64,000 nt of DNA from Paraburkholderia sp. BL9I2N2 (GTDB lineage: Bacteria; Pseudomonadota; Gammaproteobacteria; Burkholderiales; Burkholderiaceae): assembly GCF_004339745.1 (NCBI RefSeq), contig NZ_SMGP01000001.1:1178001-1242000 (forward strand), written 5' to 3'. Below are positions 55,685 to 64,000 of the stretch, one piece after another. Under the pieces are notes generated by a model, which was given only the letters and a program-made list of their open reading frames with translations, was not told the origin of the DNA and made no database searches. A program made the translations under genes and the position numbers. Each line of letters opens with the position of its first letter. Within the stretch, counting starts at the first letter, position 1.

Positions 55685-57577
55685 ATGAAAAGGCGTTATC
55701 TCTTGAAGTCAGCCCGTGAAGGGCGCGAGATCGAGGATGATATGCAACACAATACTCGTAAATCCGAACAAGGTGACAGAGAGGATGGTCACAACAACGG
55801 AGACGTCGTCATGCTGCATATCGCTTCCGTACGCGAAAGGCCTAGCTCAAAGTCCGAGACGGACAACGCGGTCCCTATTGTGCAGTGGTACGAGAGCGCG
55901 CTTACCGGCATCTTGGAGATATCGAAGGTACTTACCGCCCCCTGCCGGCTCGAAGTCATGTTGGCCAACGTCGTCGATCTCCTGCAATCGTTTGTGCAGA
56001 TGCGGCTCGGCATCGTCTCTCTCTTCGACGATGATGGCGTACCGGACATTACCGTTGGCGCCGGCTGGAGCGAAGGCAGCGATGAGCGCTACCGGATGCG
56101 CCTGCCGCAGAAGGCAATTGACCAGATCATGTCGACGGACAGGCCGCTCGTCGCCGAGAACGTAGTGGGGCATTCGGGCTTCAGTGCCGCCGACATGGGC
56201 GTGCTCGGTGCTTCCGACAACATGCGAGTGTCGTTCATCGGCGTTCCTATTCGCATCGACGCGAAGGTCGTGGGCACACTGACCATCGACCGCATCTTGG
56301 ACAATGGGTCGAACTTCCGGCTCGATTGCGACGTGCGGCTGCTTACTATGATCGCCAACCTGGTGGGGCAGACGGTGAAGCTGCATCGCTTATTCAAGAG
56401 CGACCGCGAGCGACTGATGGCGGGGAGGGACGGGCTGCAAAAACAATTGTCCGAGCTCAAGTACCCTGCGCAGGAGCGTAAGAAGTTTCAGGTCGAGGGG
56501 ATCATTGGCGACAGTCCGGCGCTGCGCGGCCTGCTTGAGAAGATCGCGATGGTAGCCAAATCGAACAGCACAGTTCTGTTGCGCGGCGAATCCGGTACCG
56601 GGAAGGAGCTGGTCGCCAAGGCCCTTCACGAGCTGTCGCCGCGAGCCAAGCGGGCCTTCATCAAGCTCAATTGCGCGGCGCTCCCTGAGACGGTGCTGGA
56701 ATCCGAATTGTTCGGTCATGAGAAGGGTGCCTTTACCAGCGCCTTCAATTCGCGCAAGGGGCGCTTCGAGCTCGCCGACAAGGGGACGCTGTTTCTGGAC
56801 GAGATCGGCGAGATTTCGGCCTCGTTCCAGGCAAAGCTGCTGCGCGTCCTGCAGGAGCAAGAATTCGAGCGCGTCGGCAGCAACCAGACCATCAAGGTCG
56901 ATGTTCGCGTGGTTGCCGCCACGAATAAGAACCTGGAAGACGCGGTGGCAAGGAACGAGTTCCGCGCCGACCTTTATTATCGCCTCAGCGTGGTTCCCTT
57001 GCTGCTGCCGCCGTTGCGTGAAAGGCGCAGTGATATTCCTCTCCTCGCCGTTGAGTTTCTCAAGAATTTCAACAGCGAGAACGGCCGTACGCTGACCTTC
57101 GATGCGAGCGCGATTGAAGTGTTGATGAACTGCGGTTTTCCCGGCAATGTCCGCGAGCTCGAGAATTGCGTGCAGCGGAGCGCGACCCTGGCGCCGGGAC
57201 CAGCGATCGTGAGAAACGACTTTGCCTGCTGCCACGGCCAGTGTCTGTCCGCGATGCTGTGGAAGAGCGGATCGGACGAGATGGCGCTGCAGCCCGGGCC
57301 GATCGTACCAGTGCAAGTGAAGCCGGGTACGCCCCCGGCTGAGGCTGCTACGCCGGGCGCAGTTGCGGTCCCGCCTGTCGGCAGCGAGCGGGCTCCGCTA
57401 GTGCCTGGCGGTGCAGCTCTCGGAAGTGGTGCGAAGATGACCAACCGCGAGCGTCTCATCGCCGCCATGGAAAGATCCGGCTGGGTGCAGGCAAGGGCGG
57501 CGCGGCTACTTGGACTGACGCCTCGCCAGATTGGCTACGCGCTGAGGAAATACGGTGTCGAGATCAAGCGTTTCTGA
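55685..57577 (+). CDS. nifA: Nitrogen-fixation transcriptional activator NifA, with GAFTSA in place of GAFTGA
   Basis: Sigma-54-dependent enhancer-binding protein, 630 residues. An N-terminal GAF domain (about 75-240) precedes an AAA+ core with Walker A GESGTGKE (301-308), Walker B GTLFLDE (367-373) and NEFRADLYYRLSVVPL. An interdomain linker with clustered Cys (FACCHGQC) is typical of oxygen-sensitive rhizobial NifA, and the C-terminal HTH is GWVQARAARLLGLTPRQIGY. The sigma-54-contact loop reads GAFTSA (348-353): Ser352 replaces the usual Gly through AGC at 56738-56740. The start may instead be the Met at codon 20 (55742). It is oriented away from the fix cluster and probably controls nifV and nifW-fixABCX. 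Confidence 0.93.
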   Translation: MKRRYLLKSAREGREIEDDMQHNTRKSEQGDREDGHNNGDVVMLHIASVRERPSSKSETDNAVPIVQWYESALTGILEISKVLTAPCRLEVMLANVVDLLQSFVQMRLGIVSLFDDDGVPDITVGAGWSEGSDERYRMRLPQKAIDQIMSTDRPLVAENVVGHSGFSAADMGVLGASDNMRVSFIGVPIRIDAKVVGTLTIDRILDNGSNFRLDCDVRLLTMIANLVGQTVKLHRLFKSDRERLMAGRDGLQKQLSELKYPAQERKKFQVEGIIGDSPALRGLLEKIAMVAKSNSTVLLRGESGTGKELVAKALHELSPRAKRAFIKLNCAALPETVLESELFGHEKGAFTSAFNSRKGRFELADKGTLFLDEIGEISASFQAKLLRVLQEQEFERVGSNQTIKVDVRVVAATNKNLEDAVARNEFRADLYYRLSVVPLLLPPLRERRSDIPLLAVEFLKNFNSENGRTLTFDASAIEVLMNCGFPGNVRELENCVQRSATLAPGPAIVRNDFACCHGQCLSAMLWKSGSDEMALQPGPIVPVQVKPGTPPAEAATPGAVAVPPVGSERAPLVPGGAALGSGAKMTNRERLIAAMERSGWVQARAARLLGLTPRQIGYALRKYGVEIKRF

Positions 57578-58402
57578 AAGCACTGTCGGACTTGCGGCGT
57601 GTCGGGGCCGCGACATCGAGACTGATGCGAATAGCTCAGACAAGTCAAGCCAGGGTTTGGCGCGGACCTTGGCATGATCACGATCGGAAGTGGCCCAGTC
57701 GGCGCCAATTCGGTAATCGTCGAGAACAGCCCGGCCGACCTCAGGGGCGGTCGGTATCTCGACTAAGGTGGTGCGAACGCTGCGCTGTCATCGCCGGTGC
57801 GTCGGCCATGTCGCGCTCGACCATCAGCTCACACCGGATGCGGTCAGCGACGCAAGCGGTGGTGTTCGATCGCGTTGAATTTCTGGAGGCGCGCCCGGGG
57901 TCATATCAGCGAGGCGACTCTGTCGCACGCCAACAAGATCGCGCGCCGTCTGGGCGCTGTGGGCAGATGACCGGGAGTTCCGGGCAGAAGATACATCTGC
58001 CGCTGCGGTTGCGTAGTCAGCCCGGCTAATAGAAGGACAAAACGCTGACAACACGAGAAGAGTCGACCGATTGCTTAGGTAATCATGACGTGATGGCACG
58101 ACAGGTTAGAGTGTGGTCGGCAAGGCCCGGGAATGTCCGAGCACCGCCGAGTGTGCGAAAGCGACGGGGAACCGATCAAGCGAAACCCGTCAGGCACAGC
58201 GGCACAGCCACATTGAAAGTCCGAATCTATGGTTGCAATCTACCTACCCATCATCACCGATTGAAAACTTGACAAACTGAGGGTGTCCATGTACTGACAT
58301 TCGTTGAGTCGAAGTTGGGATCGAGCGCGGCTGGCCGCAATGGCCAACATTAAGACATTCAGTAAAAGCGAGTAACAACCCAAGTTCGTTCCTCACGCAT
58401 CA
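57578..58402. other. Region between nifA and the IclR gene without supported genes
   Basis: About 825 bases where nifA (rightward) and the fix cluster (leftward) converge. Frames on both strands (for example 57592-58029 plus) have no recognisable domain and look like decayed sequence. Confidence 0.5.
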
Positions 58403-59140
58403 CTACCCGTCCGCCTCGCCCGGCTTGATTCCGCCAAGGTATCGTGTGAGAGTTCGCCCAGAATTCCTCACTATCTCCGCCCAAGCGGAGTCCAGTCTCT
58501 CGCGGGGCATGGTCAGCGTAATGACACCGGCGAGTTGCCCGGACGGGCCGAACACCGGCGCGGCGATACCTGCCAATTGCGGATCGCGGTCTCCTGCTAG
58601 CGCGATGACCTGCTGGCGGCGGATCTGCTGACCGAGTGCCTCGTCGCCCTCGTGGCAGTAGGCTTGCAACACCCGGCCTCCTGTGCCACGATCCAGCGGC
58701 AGTAGCTCGCCCGCGCGGATGTGATCTCGCACAGGCTGTGGCGAGTCGACGCGATACAGGCATAGCCGTTGCGCACCTTGACGTACGTGAAACGCGGCGC
58801 TTTCACGGGTTGCGGCCACCAGTTCCTGCAGCACGGGTATCACCAGCGACTCGCTGGAGGACGATTGCGCATAGACGGCATGCAGCCTTGCGACGCCGGA
58901 CCCCAGCACGTAGCAGCCATCGGCGCGGCGCACCACGAGATGCGCATGTTCCAGCGACGCGAGCAGGCGCAGCACGGTGCTCTTGTACAGACGCGTGCGT
59001 TCCGCGAGCGCGCTCAATGACAGCACGTGCGTGCCGTTGCCGAAGGCAGCCAGCAGGGTCAGCGCACGGTCGACTGCTGCCACGCCGCCGGCTGCCAGAT
59101 TGTCGTCGGCCAACGATGCGTTGGCGGGCTGTTTGGACAT
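58403..59140 (-). CDS. IclR-family transcriptional regulator
   Basis: 245 residues from the ATG at 59140 (MSKQPANASLADDNLAAGGV). An N-terminal winged HTH (AVDRALTLLAAFGNGTHVLS, then LYKSTVLRLLASLEHAHLVV) is followed by an IclR effector domain ending GIAAPVFGPSGQLAGVITLT. The frame is open back through the ferredoxin gene because that gene is frameshifted; a genuine fusion is not supported. Last gene of the leftward fix operon, 11 bases after the preceding stop. Effector and targets unknown. Confidence 0.88.
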   Translation of the reverse strand: MSKQPANASLADDNLAAGGVAAVDRALTLLAAFGNGTHVLSLSALAERTRLYKSTVLRLLASLEHAHLVVRRADGCYVLGSGVARLHAVYAQSSSSESLVIPVLQELVAATRESAAFHVRQGAQRLCLYRVDSPQPVRDHIRAGELLPLDRGTGGRVLQAYCHEGDEALGQQIRRQQVIALAGDRDPQLAGIAAPVFGPSGQLAGVITLTMPRERLDSAWAEIVRNSGRTLTRYLGGIKPGEADG

Positions 59141-59151
59141 CGTGCTTCTCC

Positions 59152-59872
59152 TCAGACGGACCGTTGCAGCAACGCTTCCACTACGCCGAAGCCGAGGTGG
59201 CCCGCCGGATCGAGCTGTCGTAGTTGTGTGATCAACTGTGTTGCGGTTTCGCGTTCGCCGCGCCGCAGGCCGATGAAGGCGAGCGCCTTTAGCGTGAACA
59301 GCCAGAAGCGGGCGGGACCGGGCGGGATCGGGCGCGTGGAAGTTCGCGTCGCCGGCTTGTACCATCTGCCAATCCTCATTCAACCCGGCGGCATGCGCAG
59401 CTGCTTTTAGTCCCAGATAGGCCGCGTGCTCTGCCTCATCGAGTTCGCGGCGTCCGGCATGGAATTTGTTGAGCAGATAGTAGGCGGCAAGGCTTCGCGG
59501 AGAGGTCAGTGTGACGCTCCACAGGACTGCGTCGATCTGCTCGGCCGGCGCGCCATGCAGGCCTTCGATGAGGCGCCGCACCGGTTCGCGGCCTTCGAGT
59601 TGACGCGTGAAGATTTTCTCCACGTCGGCCATCGTCACGCCGCTGTAGAGCACCGCGTCGGGATAGATGAGCACGTTCGTGCCCTGATCGCACGGGCCGA
59701 GACAGCCCGAATACGTGATCGCGACGGTATCGGGCGCCTGGCGTTTCTGCTGTTCCGCCCAGAATGCCTTCAGCAGCGCGGTCGAGCCCTTGCGGCCTGC
59801 GCAGACGACGCGCGGATGCTGCGGCGGCCGGTTCTGGTTGCAAGCAAACACATGTCGTTCTGGTCTGGCCAT
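59152..59872 (-). pseudogene. [2Fe-2S] ferredoxin-like protein with C-terminal helical domain, frameshifted
   Basis: Begins MARPERHVFACNQNRPPQHP. Its N-terminal half is a thioredoxin-like [2Fe-2S] ferredoxin domain with cysteines in FACNQNRPP, VVCAGRKGS and ITYSGCLGPCDQGTNVLIYP. The C-terminal half (AVLWSVTLTSPRSLAAYYLL) continues in another frame after about 59320 as PARFWLFTLKALAFIGLRRG to the stop at 59152. The C-terminal domain matches the protein at 15139-15627. Directly downstream of fixX, so probably an electron carrier or accessory of FixABCX (inference). Confidence 0.8.
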
Positions 59873-59883
59873 GACGATGTTCG

Positions 59884-60183
59884 TCAACCGAACTTGAACA
59901 GGATGCCGTGACCACCGCGCGGGTAGTCCCACTCGATATTCTGGTGGTCGGTACAGAGGATGCGGCAACTGCCGCATTCGAGGCAGCCGTCGGTGATCAG
60001 CGTCACCGCGCCGTTGCCTTCGGCCTTGTAGCACGAGGCCGGACAGACGAAGGTGCAACTCTTCTCGCTGCATTCGCTCTGGCAGACGTCGGCATCCTTG
60101 ATGTGGACGTGCGGCCGTCCTGCATCGACGCGGTAACGGTTCTGGAACAGCTTTTCCTCTACGTTGACGGGTAGGGTGCTCAT
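59884..60183 (-). CDS. fixX: Ferredoxin-like protein FixX
   Basis: 99-residue [4Fe-4S] protein of the FixABCX electron-bifurcating complex, taking electrons from the FixC side. The N-terminus [20 protein letters not shown] is followed by Cys-rich segments [18 protein letters not shown] and [11 protein letters not shown], ending [10 protein letters not shown]. Its start overlaps the fixC stop by 4 bases (60180-60183), indicating coupling. Confidence 0.95.
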   Translation of the reverse strand: MSTLPVNVEEKLFQNRYRVDAGRPHVHIKDADVCQSECSEKSCTFVCPASCYKAEGNGAVTLITDGCLECGSCRILCTDHQNIEWDYPRGGHGILFKFG

Positions 60184-61490
60184 CGGAAGGCCCTCAGGAG
60201 TTTGTAGGCGTCACCCACGATGCCGGAAAGCGAACGGGCTTTGCGGAAGCTCGAAAAAATCTCGCGCTCCTTGCTCTTCTTGTCCTTACCGTCGACCGTG
60301 ATCATCGTGCGCGCGGCGCGCGCCATGAGGTCGGGGTAGGTCGTGAAGAACTGCGGATTCTGGTGTAGCACGGCCTGCATGTCGCGGTACTTGTGCAGGT
60401 CTTTCATCACAAAGCTCTGATCGAGCGCGGCCTTGTAGGCCTTGAGCGTGCCGGCGCGGTAGCCTTGGCCCGCGGCTTTCGCGTGGATCACCGTTTCGGC
60501 GGCGAGGCGTCCTGTGGTCATCGCAAGATTCGATCCTTCTCGGTGCGCGGCGTTCACGAAACCGCCTGAATCGCCAACGATCATCCAGCCGTGGCCGTAG
60601 ACCTGCGGGATTGCGTGAAAACCGCCTTCGGGAATCAGATGCGCGCAATACTCCTTCATCTCGCCGTCCGCAATCAGCGGTGCGATCGACGGGTGCCGCT
60701 TCATCTTTTCGAGGAGCACATAGGGGCTCGTGCGGTTGGGGTTTTTCTTGAAGTCGCTCAGCATACAGCCCACGCCTATGGTGAGCGATTCCTTGTTGGT
60801 ATAGAGGAAGCCAGTGCCCATCATGCCGTCGGTGATCCTGCCGACCATCTCGATCACGACGCCGTCGTCCTCGCCGACGTTGAAGCGCTGACGGATCGTC
60901 TCCTCGGGCATGAAGAGAATCTCCTTGACGGCGAGCGCAACGTTGCCGGCCCCGATCTCTCCATGAAAGCCCGCCTTGCGCGCGAGCGTCGAATTCACGC
61001 CGTCGGCGAGCACCACCACGTCGGCATAGACATCGCCGTGCTCGCGGTCGCACTGCACGCCGACCACCAGGTCGCCGTCCATGATCAGTTCCTTCACCGT
61101 GGTCTCGCAGAGCAGCAGTGCGCCGGCTTCGCGCACTTTCGATGAAAACCACTTGTCGAACTGCGCGCGGATGATCGTGTAGCGGTTATAGGGCGGCTTG
61201 TTGTAATCCTCGCTGCGCACATGTGTACCGACAAACGACGAGTCGTCGAGCATCCACATTCGCTGCTCGATGATGTGGCGTTCCAGCGGCGCATCGTCGC
61301 GGAAGTCCGGGATGATCTCTTCGAGCGCTTTGGCGTACAGGATCGCGCCCTGAACATTCTTGCTGCCCGGATATTCGCCGCGCTCGATCTGCAGCACTTC
61401 CAGACCTGCCTTGGCCATCGTGTAAGCGGCAGCGTTGCCGGACGGACCGGCGCCGACCACGATCACATCGAACTGTGATGGTTTTCTCAT
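60180..61490 (-). CDS. fixC: FAD-dependent oxidoreductase FixC
   Basis: 436 residues, homologous to ETF-ubiquinone oxidoreductase, carrying electrons between FixAB and the quinone pool. The ATG at 61490 opens [20 protein letters not shown] with the FAD-binding GxGxx[21 protein letters not shown] is the second FAD motif. The 198-codon open extension upstream lies antisense within fixB and is not part of the gene. Directly downstream of fixB (11-base gap). Confidence 0.95.
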   Translation of the reverse strand: MRKPSQFDVIVVGAGPSGNAAAYTMAKAGLEVLQIERGEYPGSKNVQGAILYAKALEEIIPDFRDDAPLERHIIEQRMWMLDDSSFVGTHVRSEDYNKPPYNRYTIIRAQFDKWFSSKVREAGALLLCETTVKELIMDGDLVVGVQCDREHGDVYADVVVLADGVNSTLARKAGFHGEIGAGNVALAVKEILFMPEETIRQRFNVGEDDGVVIEMVGRITDGMMGTGFLYTNKESLTIGVGCMLSDFKKNPNRTSPYVLLEKMKRHPSIAPLIADGEMKEYCAHLIPEGGFHAIPQVYGHGWMIVGDSGGFVNAAHREGSNLAMTTGRLAAETVIHAKAAGQGYRAGTLKAYKAALDQSFVMKDLHKYRDMQAVLHQNPQFFTTYPDLMARAARTMITVDGKDKKSKEREIFSSFRKARSLSGIVGDAYKLLRAFR

Positions 61491-61501
61491 CGTGATTCTC
61501 C

Positions 61502-62605
61502 TCAGGCAGCCTGCTTGCGGCGCCGGGTCAAATGCTCCACAAAAGCCTGCTTCAGCGCGGGCAACACTTGCAACGCATTGCCGACAATCCCGTAGTGTGC
61601 GAAATCGAAGATGGGTGCGTTCGGGTCGGTGTTGATCGCCACGATCACGTCTGCGCTTTCCATGCCCACGCGGTGCTGGATCGCGCCGGATATGCCGGCG
61701 GCAATGTAGAGCTTGGGCCGCACCGTCTTGCCGGTCTGTCCCACCTGGCGCTCCCCCTCGACCCAGCCGGCCTGCACACATGGCCGGGTCGCACCCACTT
61801 CGCCGCCGAGCACGTTCGCCAGTTCGAACGCCAGCTGGAAGTTCTCCGGGCTCTTCAACCCCTTGCCGCCGCTCACAATCACATCGGCATAGGGCAGGTT
61901 GATCCGGTTGCTGCTCGCATCCGGGATAAAGTCGAGCAGCCTCGTGACGATATCCGTCTCGATCATCCCCAGCGTTCCCGGGACGATGTTGCCGGTGCGT
62001 TCGGCGTCGCGTAGCGGCATCGGCATCACGCGCGGGCGCACCGTCGCCATCTGTGGACGGTACGCGAGCGTCATGATCGTGCACAGCAGCGAGCCGCCGA
62101 AGGTGGGGCGCGTCGCCGCCAGCGCCCGCGTCGCAGGATCGATGTTGAGTTCAGTGCAATCGGCGGTCAGCCCGGTCAGCAGGGTCGTTGCTACGGAGCC
62201 GGCAAGGTCACGGCCCATCGACGTCGCGCCCAGCAGCAGGATCTCGGGCTGATGCCGGTGGACGAGGTCGGTGAGCCCTTTCGTGAACGGCTCGTTGCGA
62301 TAGCCTTGCAAGACCGGGTCGTGGACGATGTACGCATCGTCCGCGCCGTAAGTGAAGGCTTCTGCGGCAAACTGTTCGAGCGGTTCATTCGCGCCGCCGA
62401 GCACGGCAATGCCCACTCGGCTGCCGAGCGTGTCGGCCAGTTTGCGCGCTTCACCGAGCAGTTCCCACGAGACGCTGTGCACGTGTCCACGGTCGTGCTC
62501 GATAAAGACCCAGACGCCTTTGTAGGCCTTCAGGTGTTCCGGCAGTTCGAGGTTGCGTGCTGCGCGGCCGGCGGGTTTCTTCGCGGGGGCGGCGGGTGCG
62601 TTCAT
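61502..62605 (-). CDS. fixB: Electron-transfer flavoprotein alpha subunit FixB
   Basis: 367 residues. An N-terminal ETF alpha/beta domain with [20 protein letters not shown] is followed by the C-terminal FAD-binding domain ([20 protein letters not shown], then [20 protein letters not shown] and [19 protein letters not shown]). It forms the FixAB flavoprotein with FixA. Start overlaps the fixA stop (62602-62605). The N-terminal Ala/Lys/Pro-rich stretch is common in diazotroph FixB. Confidence 0.95.
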   Translation of the reverse strand: MNAPAAPAKKPAGRAARNLELPEHLKAYKGVWVFIEHDRGHVHSVSWELLGEARKLADTLGSRVGIAVLGGANEPLEQFAAEAFTYGADDAYIVHDPVLQGYRNEPFTKGLTDLVHRHQPEILLLGATSMGRDLAGSVATTLLTGLTADCTELNIDPATRALAATRPTFGGSLLCTIMTLAYRPQMATVRPRVMPMPLRDAERTGNIVPGTLGMIETDIVTRLLDFIPDASSNRINLPYADVIVSGGKGLKSPENFQLAFELANVLGGEVGATRPCVQAGWVEGERQVGQTGKTVRPKLYIAAGISGAIQHRVGMESADVIVAINTDPNAPIFDFAHYGIVGNALQVLPALKQAFVEHLTRRRKQAA

Positions 62606-63468
62606 GACCCCTCCTTCATCAGCAGGTCAGCTTCCAAAGTAGGATGGCGCGTGAAGATCTTTTGCAGCAGGTTCACCAGCACGTCGCAAAGACTCGATGC
62701 GTCGAGGTCGAGCATCTCCGCTTTCTCGCTGCGCGGCGTCGGTCCAAAGACTTTGCTGACCACTGTCGGCGAGCCCTTCAGACCGATCTTGCTGAGGTCT
62801 TCGATGCCGGCCTGTTCGCAGTTCCATTTGCGCACCGGATAGCCGGCCGCATGAATCATCGCGGGCAGCGTCGCAAAACGCAGTTCGTTGGTGTTCTCCA
62901 GCATTGTGATCAGGCACGGCAGCGCGGTCCTGAGCACGTGCACGCCGCCCTCGGCGCGGCGCTCGACGGTGATCGTGCGCGCATCGAGAGCGGTCTCGAC
63001 GATGCGCGACACGTAGGTCAGCAATTGCAGCCCGAGGCGTTTGGCGATACCGGGGCCGACTTGCGCGGTGTCGCCGTCGATCGTCTGCTTGCCAGTGAAC
63101 ACGATGTCCACCGCCTGCTCCTTCGCGATCTGCTGGATACCCGCTGCCAGCGCGTACGACGTAGCGAGCGTATCCGCGCCAGCGAATGCGCGGTCGGTGA
63201 GCAGCACGGCGTCGTCCGCGCCGAAGCTGATGCACTTGCGCAGCGCTTCCTCGGCCTGCGGCGGGCCCATGCAAAGTAACGTGACCTTGCCGCCGAAGCG
63301 GTCCTTCAGCCGCAGCGCCTCTTCGAGTGAAAACAGGTCATATGGGTTGACGATCGCCGGAACACCTTGGCGCATGATCGTGTTGGTGACCGGATGAACG
63401 CGGATCTGCGTGGAGTCCGGGACCTGCTTGATGCAGACGACAATGTGCATGGTCTTAACGATGTGCAT
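62602..63468 (-). CDS. fixA: Electron-transfer flavoprotein beta subunit FixA
   Basis: ETF-beta homologue of about 288 residues that bifurcates electrons from NADH to ferredoxin/flavodoxin for nitrogenase. [34 protein letters not shown] and [20 protein letters not shown] (AMP/FAD region) are clear. Two tandem Met starts exist: MHIVKT at 63468 and MHIVVCIK at 63450. They come from an 18-base near-duplication; the first has an AGGTGGAG site 9 bases ahead, so I use it. FixA from other organisms begins at the second. Confidence 0.95.
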   Translation of the reverse strand: MHIVKTMHIVVCIKQVPDSTQIRVHPVTNTIMRQGVPAIVNPYDLFSLEEALRLKDRFGGKVTLLCMGPPQAEEALRKCISFGADDAVLLTDRAFAGADTLATSYALAAGIQQIAKEQAVDIVFTGKQTIDGDTAQVGPGIAKRLGLQLLTYVSRIVETALDARTITVERRAEGGVHVLRTALPCLITMLENTNELRFATLPAMIHAAGYPVRKWNCEQAGIEDLSKIGLKGSPTVVSKVFGPTPRSEKAEMLDLDASSLCDVLVNLLQKIFTRHPTLEADLLMKEGS

Positions 63469-63484
63469 GGTCTTGCTCCACCTG

Positions 63485-63823
63485 TCAGGCAAGGGTGCGC
63501 GCGGGCAGCGACGCGCGCAGACTGTCGAGTGAAACGTGCTGCCGCCCATTTGTGTCCCGGAACACCTTGAACACTTTTTCCTGCGCCGGCGTGGAGGTGA
63601 CGAAGTCGCCGTAAGCCTTGAGCAGCAGCGCGTGATATGACGCGAACAGCGCGCCTTCGTCGCTTTCCGGCAGCGCGTCCTGTTGCTGGATGTACTGAAA
63701 GAAGCGCTTGAGGATGTGTAGCCGACTCACGTTGACGATCTTCTGGTCGAACGGAATGCCGAAGAACTGCAGGAAGTCCTCGGCTGAGGACAGCGCCTTG
63801 AGTTGCTGGACAAAGCTTTTCAT
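63485..63823 (-). CDS. nifW: Nitrogenase-stabilising protein NifW
   Basis: 112 residues, starting MKSFVQQLKALSSAEDFLQF, with VNVSRLHILKRFFQYIQQQ, the conserved core of NifW. It protects or assists the MoFe protein. A GCAAGGAGT site lies 8 bases before the ATG, inside the end of the upstream small ORF. First large gene of the nifW-fixABCX operon, ending 16 bases before fixA. The intact counterpart of the broken copy at 16280-16620. Confidence 0.92.
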   Translation of the reverse strand: MKSFVQQLKALSSAEDFLQFFGIPFDQKIVNVSRLHILKRFFQYIQQQDALPESDEGALFASYHALLLKAYGDFVTSTPAQEKVFKVFRDTNGRQHVSLDSLRASLPARTLA

Positions 63824-63828
63824 CGTGT

Positions 63829-63981
63829 TTACTCCTTGCAAGCGGATGAGGATAGGTGCGGACAGAACGTCGGCTCGGCGAAGTACTTGTCGCAGGCGTC
63901 GCTGATGGCGCACGGCGGCGTCGTGCCCGACTGATCCGGTTGCGCGACGCACTTCGTGAAGCGGGCCACAGCGCCGGTCAT
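63829..63981 (-). CDS. Small Cys-containing ORF upstream of nifW
   Basis: 50 codons, MTGAVARFTKCVAQPDQSGT to SSACKE, with a CGGAG site 9 bases before the ATG and its stop 5 bases before nifW. Five Cys (positions 11, 24, 30, 40, 48) could bind metal or a cluster. It is not recognisable to me as a known nif gene and is absent upstream of the second nifW copy. The tight spacing argues that it is translated, but it could be only a leader. Confidence 0.5.
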   Translation of the reverse strand: MTGAVARFTKCVAQPDQSGTTPPCAISDACDKYFAEPTFCPHLSSSACKE

Positions 63982-64000
63982 GACAATTCTCCGCCGGTGT

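Noticed and set aside
58403-60073. 556-residue ferredoxin-IclR fusion
   Set aside because: The fusion arises because the ferredoxin gene is frameshifted near 59320. The native C-terminus is found in the other frame, ending 11 bases before the IclR start.

Overview
The window looks like part of a symbiotic plasmid or symbiosis island of a nitrogen-fixing, legume-nodulating beta-rhizobium, most likely Paraburkholderia or a close relative. I base this on side-by-side Nod-factor genes (nodABC, nodS, nodU, a nolO-like gene, nodH, three nodD copies), nitrogenase-support genes (nifV twice, nifW, fixABCX, nifA), the GC-rich base composition, and a dense load of insertion sequences. The species is inference only.

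Layout. 1-6.5 kb: IS elements (IS110, IS3, and an IS3 element with an IS110-type element nested in it). 6.6-12.5 kb: nodH-nolO-nodS-nodU read leftward from a nod box at 12.48 kb, with a truncated nodD reading the other way. 12.9-14.7 kb: remnants of mobile elements that cut this nodD. 15.1-18.2 kb: a decayed second nifW-fix cluster (frameshifted nifW and fixX, a fixA/fixC deletion fusion) downstream of nifV, which has a clear NifA/sigma-54 promoter. 18.4-27.7 kb: a leftward operon resembling rhizobitoxine biosynthesis (aminotransferase, PLP sulfhydrylase, desaturase, glutamine amidotransferase, LysE exporter, broken GMC oxidoreductase, frameshifted metA, glutamine-synthetase homologue), with a nod box and intact nodD at 28.2 kb upstream. 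29.9-34.4 kb: an AT-richer iaaM-iaaH-carboxyltransferase group for indole-3-acetamide-type auxin synthesis. 35.0-38.5 kb: an unassigned pair, a heme-oxygenase-like diiron oxidase and an ATP-grasp ligase, with a divergent LysR regulator. 39.3-40.9 kb: a second, near-identical nifV with promoter, bounded by an IS6-family element. 41.8-44.8 kb: a 1013-residue helicase with ankyrin-like repeats. 44.9-46.3 kb: an IS6 remnant and a fragment of the rtxA-like aminotransferase. 46.4-51.2 kb: nodABC (nodC has an in-frame stop) and the third nodD with its nod box. 51.5-55.6 kb: IS4 split by IS256, an IS5 fragment and a group II intron ORF fragment. 55.7-57.6 kb: nifA. 58.4-64.0 kb: the complete leftward cluster of a small Cys-rich ORF, nifW, fixA, fixB, fixC, fixX, a [2Fe-2S] ferredoxin-like gene and an IclR regulator.

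How it fits together. Flavonoid-activated NodD would switch on three nod-box operons: the Nod-factor backbone (nodABC), its decoration (sulfation, N-methylation, carbamoylation) and the rhizobitoxine-like operon, which would lower host ethylene. NifA would act with sigma-54 on nifV and presumably on the nifW-fixABCX operon. The FixABCX complex feeds electrons toward nitrogenase, and NifV makes the homocitrate of its cofactor. Many genes carry frameshifts, stops or deletions, so this copy of the symbiosis region is either decaying or contains sequencing indels. Several of these lesions lie in A/T runs of six. The nodC stop and the fixA/fixC deletion cannot be explained that way.
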